The notes under the pieces were generated by a model. That model made no database searches. It was not told the origin of the DNA and saw nothing but the letters and a program-made list of their open reading frames with translations. DNA of 64,000 nt from assembly GCA_026874595.1 (NCBI GenBank), contig CM049314.1, forward strand, positions 59,313,300 through 59,377,299, read 5' to 3'. A program made the translations under genes and the position numbers. This DNA is from Sipunculus nudus (taxonomy: Eukaryota; Annelida; Sipuncula; Golfingiida; Sipunculidae). Below are positions 24,601 to 36,589 of the stretch, one piece after another (the first letter of the stretch is position 1; each line of letters starts with the position of its first letter).

Positions 24601-26572
24601 TACTCACAAGCACATTACAATGTTGTTGTACTCGAATAGATAATGATAGACTTCAGCAATTACATCATAGTTATATCAGATGATAAAATACTAAATTTCA
24701 TCAATATATCAAGTCACCACTGAAAAACCAAGTTAAGAAATCGATCCTAAAAAAGCTAAAGAGAATATCCGACTTCAATTTTCAGTTTAACTTAAAAAGA
24801 ATGCTATTCTAAAAAGATATGTTTAAATGTTCTTTTTACATGAAAAATTGAGTTCGCAGTACGAATATCTTCAAGAATATAATTCCATGGATTTGCAGCA
24901 GCAACTGCCAATGCGCGATCACCACAAGTCTCCAGCCTTGATCGTGATATAAATAAGTTTGTGGAAGTTAATGTTCGTCATCGTGCAAGCATCTGTATAT
25001 TCAACAGTTCAGACATATATTGTGGGGCCAAACAATGTATTGGCTTGACACTCATTAAGTGAGCAGCAAAAGCTTAAACATAACTCCATACGGGATCGAA
25101 CCAGTGCAGCCGAAAGAGTGCTTGTGTAGTGAACTGGTATAAAATTGGAGCGAGATCGTTTAATGTGGTTGCCTTTATTATTTGCGAGGGTTTTAATTTC
25201 GCGATATTCGCTAATGTGAAATAATCCCCAATATGAAACTCTAGGGAATGAGATGCCCAATCAACTAAGATGACATCTGCAAAACAACCTCATCAGCAAC
25301 CTATTTTTGGCCTGGTTTCGTAACTGGCCCATACATTAGCCGTACACACAAACTGTGATACATATCGACTGTGGTACAAGTCCTAATCTAAAGAGTGCAC
25401 CAGAGATTAGTTAGGTATGGTAGGATATTTTTATAAGCTATAAATCAATACAGATCCTACTATACCTAGATTTTAAAGGGTCTGATGCAATCGCGAAAAT
25501 GAAACCCTCACGAAACGTTCAAAATAAAGAAATCGCGAAATTGCAGCATCGCGTAAATAAAGCCAACCACAGTTTATATGCGCTGTATGAGCTGCCAAGA
25601 GTACCTACTGTGCCTATATTCAATGTTTTAGTAAGTTTTATTTTATCAACACACCCATATCAGGACTTCTATACAGTAATTAATATAAACTAAGGCTATT
25701 TCGCCTTATCTCACTCACTTATATGATGTATTCCGCCGATACAGAACCGACGATAAAACACCTTGATGCCAAGCGCCTTGAGATCATGTACTACGAAGTT
25801 CCAAAGGTGAAGGACGTTGTTCCGGGAAATGTAATTCCTCATCTCAATGACGTCACAGCGAGCACCAAGCAAGGCCCCTTCTATAGCCATCCTGAGACCG
25901 CACGGACCAGCTCCGATTATGCACAGCTGTACAATTTTGAAATAAAAATTAAACATTTATTTTTTTTTTTAATTTGTTTATAATAATTTTAAAAAATATA
26001 TTTAAAGAATACATTTCAGCTAAAGTGTTCGATACTTTTTGTAGAGCATATATATATATGGGGGGGTTCTGTGAAGGGCTGATGCGTGCGAGCGTGTGTG
26101 TAATTTTGTATTTACGGCAGTAATACTGTTGTTTATTAGGCGAATATGTAAATATGTTGTGAATTTAAATTCAGAGCATTTTTTATTAAATGTTCTTTAA
26201 CCTTTATATGTCTTACTGCTTTATATACTCTGTAACTGTTCACGTCACACATAAACGTATCATGTTTATTAGGTCGACTTAATTTTTTTTCAACTATAAC
26301 ACTGGTACCTTTTTGCCCCTGGCCACCTGACCGCCGTTGTAGATTGGTACCGCTCTCTTTTTGTCAAGGATTTCCCACAAGCTTTTTGCCTCATCAGAGC
26401 AGAATGTTGACTTCAGTGTGACGTAGGTGTCGCTCCAGTCGTCACGACCCAGCCCAGCATACGTTAGCATGTCATGGAAACTTTCCAGTGTGTCTGACAG
26501 GCTGTCAGCCGTCAGAAAGGACTTCGCTAGACTGTAAGGGTCTGTCATTGTGATGTCAGGAGTTCCCAGTAC
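18541..26572 (-). CDS. MICAL-type FAD monooxygenase, catalytic domain only (8 coding exons)
   Basis: Coding segments on the minus strand: 26548..26309, 25926..25719, 24517..24416, 23961..23860, 21817..21561, 20504..20247, 19810..19605, 18625..18541. They total 1458 nt (485 residues, TAA stop), with consistent phases and GT-AG introns. The product matches the flavin monooxygenase domain of MICAL proteins, which use NADPH and FAD to oxidise F-actin methionines (family knowledge). Visible motifs: GAGPCGLR (85-92), [19 protein letters not shown]-type GADG (208-211), GD-type GDS (384-386) and PFWPSGTG (390-397). The length fits one MICAL catalytic domain. The CH, LIM and coiled-coil regions of canonical MICALs are absent, and no open frame for them is seen downstream. 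Exon 1 has an acceptor before its ATG, so a 5' untranslated exon is likely. Retention of intron 7 would give an alternative tail. Confidence 0.88.
18994..19017. repeat. (AT)n microsatellite in MICAL-like intron 7
   Basis: Short dinucleotide tract inside the intron between exons 7 and 8. Confidence 0.85.
19605..19810 (-). CDS. MICAL-like exon 7: active-site PFWPSGTG loop
   Basis: Acceptor GCATTTACAG/CCGTTC, donor ACCAG/GTACGA, phase 0 to 2. Starts with PFWPSGTG followed by [11 protein letters not shown] and ends in an ATR motif. The frame stays open across the donor to a TAA at 19522..19520, which creates a possible alternative end. Confidence 0.88.
20247..20504 (-). CDS. MICAL-like exon 6: GD motif
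   Basis: Acceptor TTTACTTCAG/GACTTC, donor GTTGAG/GTGGGT, phase 0 to 0, 86 codons. Contains VAIFDFS, the family's MFDFT region, and VGDSLVE, the GD motif that binds the FAD ribose or pyrophosphate in flavin monooxygenases. Confidence 0.92.
21561..21817 (-). CDS. MICAL-like exon 5
   Basis: Acceptor TTTGACAG/GGTTCA, donor AAGCAG/GTAAAT, phase 1 to 0. Contains [14 protein letters not shown] and [19 protein letters not shown], both strongly MICAL-like (family strings AITANF.NR.T and [10 protein letters not shown]). Confidence 0.92.
23860..23961 (-). CDS. MICAL-like exon 4: DG motif
   Basis: Acceptor TTTTCCAG/GCTGCG, donor CCTG/GTATGT, phase 1 to 1, 102 nt. Encodes GWRVQV and [11 protein letters not shown], the DG motif of flavin monooxygenases that contacts FAD and NADPH (family knowledge). 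Confidence 0.9.
24416..24517 (-). CDS. MICAL-like exon 3
   Basis: Acceptor GTTTTGCAG/GTATAC, donor GACA/GTAAGC, phase 1 to 1, 102 nt. It completes HHISIRQLQ across the junction, a diagnostic MICAL string, and continues with the LVLGVQIHV strand. Confidence 0.9.
25719..25926 (-). CDS. MICAL-like exon 2: FAD-binding Rossmann motif
   Basis: Acceptor TTGTACAG/CTGTGC, donor ATAA/GTGAGT, phase 0 to 1. It carries the dinucleotide-binding motif GAGPCGLR followed by an acidic residue at the end of the second strand, then SRNNVLHLW and a FYRRFC segment, all in MICAL order. The exon ends inside the HHIS motif that the next exon completes. Confidence 0.9.
26309..26572 (-). CDS. MICAL-like exon 1: start codon and N-terminal helical segment
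   Basis: The exon follows the acceptor TTGTTACCAG/GTACTG at 26572. The first in-frame ATG is 26548..26546, chosen as start because no upstream exon can be confirmed. The frame is also open from the acceptor, so a longer N-terminus remains possible. It encodes 80 residues of the helical lead ([15 protein letters not shown]) that precedes the FAD fold in MICALs, and ends at AAAAAG/GTACCA in phase 0. Confidence 0.75.
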
Positions 26573-26702
26573 CTGGTAACAACATTTAAAAAAATGAAAC
26601 ATGTATTTATACAAAACTAATCTGAATATAAAATAAGCTATCAGAAAATAATACGATTATACGTACATTGCATTGTGCTAATACCATAGTACATACAAGG
26701 TT

Positions 26703-26708
<6 letters not shown>

Positions 26709-26746
<38 letters not shown>
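26709..26746. repeat. (AT)n microsatellite upstream of the MICAL-like gene
   Basis: Dinucleotide tract about 140 bp upstream of the first coding exon. Confidence 0.9.
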
Positions 26747-26749
<3 letters not shown>

Positions 26750-26904
26750 CATATTGGTGTCTTTTAGTAACCTTCTTTTTCTTTCAGGAGCATCAGCACT
26801 TTAGCTTTCACAATGCAATATATACCTTTCACAAGGCAAATAACAGATACAGATATAGTTTCAGTTTAATGTATACCATCATTGTGAGTGAAAATCTCCT
26901 CTAG

Positions 26905-29583
26905 CCGTGCCGTGGAAATGCCTGTTTTTGGGGTTTTATTGTCTTTAACTGTCGGGACGATGACAGGTGTTCCAAATGCGGAAGGGGTCATTTTCCAATA
27001 TCCCCCCCCCCCCCCCCCGAGTAAATTATTGTAGCGCCATCTATCAGGAACTACGTGAACTAACATGGAACGGGTTCCTATGCTAAATGCGATACACCTG
27101 TGGACTCTAGTTACCCTATGACATCTATCCTTGTCTATATTTGCGGTTTCGTTTGCACCTACTGCTATATACATGTATATCCCTGTCTATACCTGTGATT
27201 TTTACGTAGGAAATGTAAGCATAGGTATTGATAATACGGTTCAAGTTGTTATAGGCACTTACCTCAGGTTCAGTGAACTACAGTTCTGACAGTAGGGCTG
27301 AACGAGCAACGGGGAAAGGTTTCCTTCTGAAACTGGGAGTCGGTGTATGGTTTGCACTTGATAGTTAAGTCTGTGGCACCGTTACTGTTGAGACACAGAG
27401 TCCCTTTATATATGCCAAGTCAGCGATGAGTCAAGGATACAACGGTCTGCGAGATATCTGCAATCTTCTCCAACCTTGCCAGAGTGGCCAAGACATATAC
27501 GGAAACACCACGTGGACGCCTGCCATATATGGACGACGTAAACATGGTCACGTGCCAGGGCGAGCCAGACATATACGGACTCACGGCGTGGAGGCTTGCC
27601 AAATATGGAACCACGTAAACATGGTCACGTGCTTCCCGTTCGCAATGGAGCATTAGAATGCCATGTATCGGAAGGCTGCTCAAACATAAGCATGGACGCC
27701 TCGGACTCCCATGCCATACACGGGAAAGCTCTCCAAGATAATATTGATTTGCACTCGATAACCCAGCAGCGGCAAGGTAAGCATGGCGTACCTGCTTATG
27801 CTCAAACCAGTTTGTCTGTGTACGCTCGGCACCAAATGAAGTGATCAGAAAAGGGGCGGACGGAGGATTTTATGATGGGGGTGGGGGTTGATGATTTATC
27901 GAGGCGAGGCGCAGTGAGGAATCTTTATTGAAAATTTTTAATTAAGCAATTATGGTGCTATATTAGGTTTATTTTTTCATCATTAAGAGTAATTCTCTAT
28001 TTCACTTAGGACGAAAAAGGGAAGTGTTCCTCTCCCCCCCCCCCCCCCACCGTTGCTATATCCGCCCCTGCAGAGAACCCCCCCCCCCTCATATTTTCAT
28101 AATTGCTCTTTGCTCATACTGCAGTTGCCCAGCTCATTCGCTGGTATTATAACGTTTAACATAAATACTGCAGTCTTTTTTATATGTACGTACGTTCAGC
28201 AAATCAGCAGTTTTGCCCTGGAAGAATAGGTGAAACAAATGGCAGGAAACGACTCAAAGATAATGTTATATCGCCAGCATAGAATAAAAAAGGCCTATAA
28301 GCCTTGTGTGTGTAGATAATATGAGGTGAACATTTGAACGGTAAAAGCCCCATGCCTTCTTAAACAAAGCCGGGCGCTTATAAATATCCTTAGACCAAAA
28401 CCTACTTATTATCAATTCGACAAAAAGTGCCTTTCTTATCTTACCACATTATGGAATATGTACTTTGGATATGCGAAAAAAATGTCAGCACTTTATTTTT
28501 AACGCTTTAAATATGACTTAAAGCACCCATTCATTCAACATGATACCATGTTTATACTATGGTAGTCATGGTAGACATAGACTGATGAGGTGCATAATTG
28601 AAAAAATAAAATATTGATGAAAATATTAATAATTGGAATTAAGAAGTTACCTCGAAATTACTATGTCAAAAATTATTCCCTAAAGAAAGGGCGTAGGACA
28701 AAACGTAATTTGTTCCCATTCCTATAACAAAGTTAGGGGGGCTCCCCCCCCCCCCCCTCCCCGAAATCTTTCAGCTGCTTCTCGGTAAAAAAAAAGTATT
28801 GGCCACAGCAAGATTAAACTGAAATATGATTATGCACCTCTTTATCTATGTTTTCCGCAAAGACATTTAGAGTATTTAACTCATATATATTAATTTTTCA
28901 ATTTTACACTTGATAAAAATAATCACTAATAAACTGGCAGCTATAAGCGTTATTAAAGGGGACCAATTTATAAATAAAGTATTTAAGGGAAAACATGTGA
29001 GTGTTGGAAATACAAAAAATATAGAATAGGACCCAGAAACCTCGAAGACATTTGAACAGAATGCAACCCCCCCCCCCCCCTCACCCCCCCCCCCCCCCCT
29101 ATAAGTTCTAATGGGCACTGCTGGGACTTTACTTGTCTCAACCTTCAAACCTTAAAATCAAAATTTGATACATTTCCAGGAAACATATATCTAATTATAT
29201 TTCACTTGCGTATGCTTACAAAATATTATACCTAAAAAAAGGAAGTTTATGTAATTTGCCTTGACAAATTCTAATCCAACATATTTGAATGGATCATATT
29301 ACCCTTTCGATTACATTATTAATTATGCCGGTGGTGTATGTATAGAAGCCGCGGTGCATTGTGGGGGTGAGATTGTCACGCCTTTGAAACCTAAACGGCA
29401 GAGTCGTGCTCTTGTGAGACCTTGTCTGCGGAGTGTGGTGTTGATAAGGGTCCGAAGTACCACAGACTTGCCCTGACACCGTCCTATACCTTGCAGGTGA
29501 TAACACCCTGGTAAAGCTCAGGCATTTACAGCCCAGCAATCCAGCTTCTATGTGCTCCGGCACAGGCCAGCAGGGGGGTTTAA

Positions 29584-29652
<69 letters not shown>

Positions 29653-30109
29653 GGATATGAGTGATCGCCAAAATTCACTTATTTACCCATATCGATATAA
29701 AAGTGGTCTCTCAGTGTTGACTGAAATGCGAATGTTACAGATTTACAGGTATATATGTAAGGTGAAATCCTAAAACTTGTGTTATTTATTCATCTGAACT
29801 ATATATAATGTAAATATTATATAGTCCTAGTTTAAGATGTCAGTTTCTCACCTTATTATTTTTTTACCATTCTTAGCTTTTCATTTGTTTTGCTTTTATA
29901 TTGTAATGTCATTTTAACAGAAACATTAGACTACATCCTTAACCATCACTCATTGGACTCATATGTTAACGTATAATATATTATCAAATATGCGTCTTTT
30001 GCCAATCTTATCATTGAATTTTTATATCATTTATTGTGTAAACACCACAAAGCATAAGTGCGATTTGGTGAAATTTGCACCAAGGCCTTAATAAATATAG
30101 CTAAAATAA
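26905..30109. other. Non-coding region rich in long C runs
   Basis: No supported gene. C runs at about 27001..27018, 28035..28049, 28079..28088, 28746..28757 and 29067..29099. Around 27480..27640 a 20-base string ending ACATGGTCACGTGC occurs twice (27538 and 27615). Some frames here look open but have no start, splice or family support. Confidence 0.5.
29591..29650. repeat. (AT)n microsatellite
   Basis: About 60 bp of uninterrupted AT; frames with YIYIYI across it are artefacts. Confidence 0.9.
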
Positions 30110-32428
30110 CAAGGGACCCATGGGTCACGGCGCTCAGCTGATCATGATTGGACTATAAATGTTTCTCCACTGTGATACTATATCAAGTCGATAAAGCTTA
30201 TGAATATCATGGACATGTTGGGCTATTATAAAGGAATTTAATGTAATATGTGAGTAAATGATAAATGAAATTACCTGACTGATGGATTAATAGAGTCAAA
30301 TATAGTGGTTTATTTTTTATTTATTTAGGAGGGGTTGAAAATTGTGATATATTTGAGCAAATATGAATGCAATGACAGCAGTAATAAGCAGTAGTAGAAT
30401 GATGATAAGGCTATTTGTTGAAGGATCTAAAGTGTATGGTAGTCTGCAATCTTTCAAGTTGACAGATATGATGTTATGATTAACTATGCTGATGAAGTGA
30501 TTCATGAATTTGTGACTGTATGACACAATATCTCTTTAGTCTTGACAAGGTACATTATTGTGATGCCCACTATGTCTACATATTACACAATACTAACATA
30601 ATTTCTGGCATGTACATAGGTACCTATGGACGAATAGTTATACAAAAATATTAAAGTATGAATATATCTGATTCATCTTGTTCTTGCTTACTGAGGCTGA
30701 CTTTGGGATGGGGTTCGGAGAAGGGAAAAGTGAGGGCAGCACGAAGGTGGTTGTAGAAATATTCTATTGTAATGTTTTTCATTTATATAAGAATATGAAA
30801 AGCTAAGAGGAAAGGGGCCCTCCTACTTGGTTACAGTAAAGTTCTAAATATATGATTGCAATTAATACTCTGACAAGACGTCATGAAGAAAAACAGTAAA
30901 AGTTTTGAGATACTGTGATGCATATGAAAATTTACAGATGGACAGGCAAGTTGACAGAATGGACTAATACCTTTATTTCACTTTCAAGGGAATAATGCAT
31001 TTAAGTTTATATATAATCCTATTTTTTTAAGCATATCCACTTTTTCCATTAAGAAGTTTATATCTGAATCATTCTTTTATTTACAGGTTTTATAAATTTT
31101 TAATAAAAAAACTGAAAATATAAGTTAAAATATTAGAATTGTTGCAAAAGTTGCAATCATTATATATACAGAGTAAAAAACTGAAACTATAAGTTAAAAT
31201 ATTAGAATTGTTGCAAAAGTTGCAATCATCATATATCCAGAGTGTAGCTCATACTGGGTCATATTATGCATACACATATATTTTATTATTTTTAAATCAT
31301 AAATGTTTAAACTGAATTTAAAAGAAAATAATGCCACATCATGGCATCTACAAGAATATTCCTCGAATCACTATTAAAAAGTTTTGCACATTGGAGTTTT
31401 CAGTACATGCTTAATTTTATTCACCAAAATAAAATAAAAGAGTCAGTAAATTTGATAAAATAAAACATCTTTTCAAATAAAGTAAACACACTGTTGGTTG
31501 AATGAGGGACAAACAATATCATTGTGCTAATTACTATCCCAGTTTTAATTTATTACTGGAATTAATACTCAATTTCACACCTGGTCAAGTTTTTACTCCT
31601 CTGAAGTAAGGAATTACTTATCTCATGAACATCCACACTTTCATAGCAATACACCACTTTGTGGACACAATTAAATGTACACTTTAATCACTGTAACCCT
31701 GGTGGTAAAATACAAAATCTAAAATGTAGCAGAGCCTATAATAAGAATGAATCAAATACAGAAAATAATAACATTCATCTAGTTTATGCACAATCTGGGG
31801 GGGGGGGGAGTGCAGGGCAGAGGGGAAGCCTGCTGGTAGTGGCCAAGCTGACCCAAGGCAAGCTGCCTGGGGTGGGTTACATAATGCAAGTGAAGGCTGT
31901 ACTACTAGGTGGGCTAGATGTAAACAACACTTGACATGGTGTATGAAAACATGAATAAAAGCTATTCTTTCCAATCAATTTCTTTGAAATTTCAGATTTT
32001 TAAAGATTAAATCCTTATGTATATATGCTGTGAAAATTAAATCAACAGTGCCAAAGTTGGACAAAAATTTAAGGTATTGATTTTTTATTTATGCTAATAA
32101 CTTGAAAATTTGCAAAATTCAGATCTAATTTTGGGTAAACACTTGAATCTTGATTAAATAAAGTTTTATTCCTGAAAAAGGACTCTAGGTTCAGCAATTC
32201 TCATGTTAGGTGAGTAAATATATTTCCTGATTTTTTAAAAAATTGCATTATGTTTTAATAATGCATTATGCATTATGTTTTGCCCCATAACAAAATAATA
32301 CCCAATACTGACCTAATTTTTGGTATGTTCGTAGAAAATGTATGAAAGAAAGTGAATACTAAATACAATCAAAAACAGATCAGTGGTTTTGATATTAGGC
32401 AGCCTTGAAGTGTAACAATGGCTTTTTA
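30110..32428 (-). repeat. Outer palindrome arm A (left part of the older element copy)
   Basis: Inverted copy of 33376..35592. Matching landmarks: AGGGACCCATGGGTCACGG at 30111 with its complement near 35590; the 69-codon frame at 30317..30526 with 35176..35385; a G/C run at 31798 with one near 33980; and AACAATGGC at 32416 with GCCATTGTT near 33382. It contains a tandem duplication of about 66 bp (31107..31235) that the other arm lacks. Confidence 0.8.
31107..31235. repeat. Tandem duplication of about 66 bp inside the palindrome arm
   Basis: The string from AAAACTGAAAATATAAG to CAATCATTATATAT occurs twice in a row with few differences. The inverted partner near 34500..34600 has it once, so the duplication postdates the split of the two arms. 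Confidence 0.8.
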
Positions 32429-35400
32429 GCTCAGCTGACTTTAAGTCATCTGAGCTATAGTCATGGTCCATTGTCCGTCGTCCGTCCGTCTGTCTGTCCG
32501 TCCGTCCGTCCGTCCGTCTGTCCGTCTGGATGTCCGTCCGTAAGACTGGCACGTTTCGACACCGTTGGACCTACGAATCTGAATTTCGGCATACAGTTAG
32601 ATGTCCCCATAATCTCCTACCATGCCAAAAATTGGGTCAATAGGACTTCGTTCCTTTGAGATATTAAGGAAAAACCTCAATTTTTTATTAAAAATCTATT
32701 TTCACACTTCAGGACTGCCTAATATCAAAACCACTCATCTGGTTTTCTTCATATTTACCATAAATATTCCTCTATATAGTTCCTATGTACATGCCAGATA
32801 TTAAGTCAGTATTATATAATTTAAAAAAGTTATGGGCCCAAACATAATGGACTTTGTAAAAAAATCAGGAAGATATTTGGTCACTTAAGACCAAAAGTGT
32901 TCAAGGTAGGGACTTTTTTCCAGTAATACAACTTTAATTAATCAAAATTTAATTGTATACAAAAATTAGATTAAAATTTGTTAATTTTTTTTAAATATTG
33001 GCAAAAATATAAAATTGGTACCTTAAATTTTTCCCAACTTTGGCCATGGCACGTTTTTTTTCCTGCAAGTACTGTGGATTTAATTTTCACAGCATGTATA
33101 CATAAGGATTTAATCTGTTAAAATCTGAAATTTGAAAATAAAAGCTGCAAAATTAGGCTAGTTATTGAATTTTTTTGGAGGCTCTTGTTGTATTCCCTTA
33201 CATTGTCAAGCAGTCCACTTTAATGACTGTAGGTCATTCAGTGCACATCTCTATGCTCCCCAGGCTGTTGACATAATTTTAGATGTCCCCAAAATCTCCT
33301 ACCATACCGAAAATTGGGTCATTAGGACTTTGTTCCTTCGAAATATTAAGGGAAAAAAACTCTGTTTTCCATAAAATAAAGCCATTGTTACACTTCAAGG
33401 CTGCCTAATATCAAAACCACTGATCTGTTTTTGATCGTATTTAGTATTCATATTCTTTTATACATTTTCTATGAACATACCAAAAATTAGGTCAGTATTG
33501 GGTATTATTTTGAAGTAATAGGCCAAAACATAATGCAATATTTTTAAAAATCAGGAAATATATTTACTCACCTAACATGAGAATTGCTGAACCTAGAGAC
33601 TTTTTTTCAGGAATATAACTTTATTTAATCAAGATACAATTGTTTACCCAAAATTAGATCTGAATTTTGCAAATTTTTCAGGTTATTAGCATAAATAAAA
33701 AAATCAATACCTTAAATTTTGTCCAACTTTGGCACTGTTGATTTAATTTTCCCAGCATATATGCATAAGGATTTAATCTTTTAAAATCTGAACTTTCAAA
33801 AGAAATTGATTGGAATGAATAGCTTTTATTCATGTTTTCATACACCATGTCAAGTGTTGTTTACATCTAGCCCACCTAGTAGTACAGCCTTCACTTGCAT
33901 TATGTAACCCACCCCAGGCAGCTTACCTTGGCCCAGCTTGGCCACTACTAGCAGGCTTCCCCTCTGCCCTGCACTCATCCCCCCCAGCTGGTGCAAAAAC
34001 TAGATGAATGTTATAATTTTTCTGTATTTTATTTTATTCTTGGACATGCTACATTTTAGATTTTGTATTGAACCACCAGGGTTACAATGATTAAAGTGTA
34101 CATTTAATTGTGTCCACAAAGTGGTGTATTGCTGTGAAAGTGTGGATGTTCATGAGATAAGTAATTCCTTACTTCAGAAGAGTAAAAACTTCACCAGGTG
34201 TGAAATTGACTATTAATTCCTGTAATTAATTAAAACTGGGATAGTAATTAGCACAATGATATTGTTTGTCCCTTATTCAACCAACAGTGTGTATACTTTA
34301 TTTGAAAAGATGTTTTATTTTATCAAATTTACTTTTATTTTATTTTGGTGAATAAAATTAAGCATATCCTGAAAACTCCAATGTGCAAAACTTTTTAATA
34401 GTGATTCAAGGAATATTCTTGTAGATGCCATGTTGTGGCATTATTTTCTTTTAAAATCAGTTTAAACATTTATGATTTAAAAATAATAAAATATATGTGT
34501 ATGCATAATATGACCCAATGTTTTTTACTCTGTACATATAATGATTGCAACTTTTGCAATAATTCTAATATTTTAACTTATATTTTCAGGTTTTTTAATT
34601 AAAAATGTATAAACCTGTTAATAAAAAAATGATTCAGATAAAAACTTCTTAATGGAAAAAGTGGATCTGCTTAAAAAAATAGGATTATATATAAACTTAA
34701 ATGCATTATTCTCTTGAAAGTGAAATAAAGGTATTAGTCCATTCTGTCCACTTGCCTGTCCATCTGTAAATTTTCGTATGCAACACAGTATCTCAAAACT
34801 TTTACTGTTTTTCTTCATGACAGTCTTGTCAGAGTATTAGTTTGCAATCATATATTTAGAACTTTACTATAACCAAGTAGGAGGGCCCCTTTCCTCTTAG
34901 CTTTTCATATTCTTATATAAATGAAAAACATTACAATAGAATATTTCTACACCCACCTTCGTGCTGCCCTCACTTTTCCCTTCTCCGAACCCCATCCCAA
35001 AGTCAGCCTCAGTAAGCAAGAACAAGATGAATCAGATATATTCATACTTTAATATTTTGTATAACTATTCGTCCATAGGTACCTATGTACATGCAAGAAA
35101 TTATGTCAATATTGTGTAATATGTAGACATAGTGGGCATCACAATAATGTACCTTGTCAAGACTAAAGAGATATTGTGTCATACAGTCACATATTCATAA
35201 ATCACTTCATCAGCATAGTTAATCATAACATCATATCTGTCAAATTGAACGCTTGCAGACTACCATACACTTTAGATCCTTCAACAAATAGCCTTATCAT
35301 CATTCTACTACTGCTTATTACTGCTGTCATTGCATTCATATTTGCTCAAATATATCACAATTTTCAACCCCTCCTAAATAAATAAAAAATAAACCACTTT

Positions 35401-35592
35401 ATTTGACTCTATTAATCCATCAGTCAGGTAATTTCATTTATCATTTACTCACATATTACATTACATTCCTTTATAATAGCCCAACATGTACATGATATTC
35501 ATAAGCTTTATCGACTCGATATAGTATCACAGTGGAGAAACATTTATAGTCCAATCACGATCAGCTGAGCGCCGTGACCCATGGGTCCCTTG
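32428..35592 (+). mobile_element. Unclassified repeat element copy inserted into its own inverted copy
   Basis: The segment starts TTAGCTCAGCTGAC, a hairpin (AGCTCAGCTGACTTT with AAGTCATCTGAGCT), followed by a CCGT-rich microsatellite, and ends ...GACCCATGGGTCCCTT. Its reverse complement is found in two parts on either side (30110..32428 and 35593..36506), so this copy interrupts another. No transposase or reverse transcriptase is recognisable; it is a non-autonomous element. Confidence 0.7.
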
Positions 35593-36506
35593 TTTATGGA
35601 AAACGGAGTTTTTTCCTTAATATCTCGAAGGAACGAAGTCCTAATGACCAAATTTTTGGTATGGTAGTAGATTTTTTTGGGACATCTAAAATTATGCCAA
35701 CAGCCTGGGGAGCATAGAGATGTGCAATGTGACCTACAGTCATCAAAGTGGACTGCTTGACAATGTAAGGGAATACAACAAGAGCCTCCAAAAAAATTCA
35801 ATAACTAGCCTAATTTTGCAGCTTTTATTTTCAAATTTCAGATTTTAACAGATTAAATCCTTATGTATACATGCTGTGAAAATTAAATCCACAGTACTTG
35901 CAGGAAAAAATTTAAGTTACCAATTTTATATTTTTGCCAATATTTAAAAAAAATTACCAGATTTTGAACTAATTTTTGGTATACAATTTAATTTCGATTA
36001 ATTAAAGTTGTATTACTGGAAAAAAGTCCCTACCTTTAACACTTTTGGTCTTAAGTGACCAAATATCTTCCTGATTTTTTTTACAAAGTCCATTATGTTT
36101 CGGCCCATAACTTTTTTAAATTATATAATACTGACTTAATATCTGGCATGTACACAGAAACTATATAGAGGAATATTTATGGTAAATATGAAGAAAACCA
36201 GATGAGGGGTTTTGATATAAGGCAGTCCTGAAGTGTGAAAATAGATTTCTAATAAAAAATTGAGGTTTTTCCTTAATATCTCGAAGGAACAAAGTCCTAT
36301 TGACCCAATTTTCGGCATGGTAGGAGATTTTAGGGACATTTAACTGTATGCCCAATTTCAGATTCGTAGATCCAACGGTGTCGAAACGTGCCAGTCTTAC
36401 GGACGGACATCCAGACGGACGGACGGACGGACAGACAGACGGACGGACGACGGACAATGGACCACGACTATAGCTCAGATGACTTATAGTCAGCTGAGCT
36501 AAAAAT
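35593..36506 (-). repeat. Outer palindrome arm B' (right part of the older element copy)
   Basis: Inverted copy of 32428..33375: TTATGGAAAACGGAG at 35594 complements 33360..33375, the GACG/CCGT microsatellite at 36412..36452 complements 32475..32530, and the terminal hairpin GTCAGCTGAGCTAA lies at about 36489..36502. Confidence 0.8.
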
Positions 36507-36589
36507 GTACTATGGTGATACATCCGGCGTGTCTCTCTTTAGTACCTTAATATCTCACTAGACGGCAATACTTTCGTTCTGAGGTACAG

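Noticed and set aside
25080-25110. Minus-strand GGTTCGATCCC resembling a tRNA B box
   Set aside because: No convincing A box or tRNA fold at the right distance.
26866-27174. Possible 5' coding exon of the MICAL-like gene
   Set aside because: Its best donor is phase 1, and joining it to exon 1 gives an early stop; an untranslated first exon is more likely.
28577-28605. CTGATGA string resembling a second hammerhead core
   Set aside because: The downstream GAAAA lacks the GAAAC pairing and no stems I or III can be formed.
30317-30526. Small membrane protein conserved in both palindrome arms
   Set aside because: Starts with GTG, and all base differences between arms change amino acids; likely a passenger frame in a repeat.
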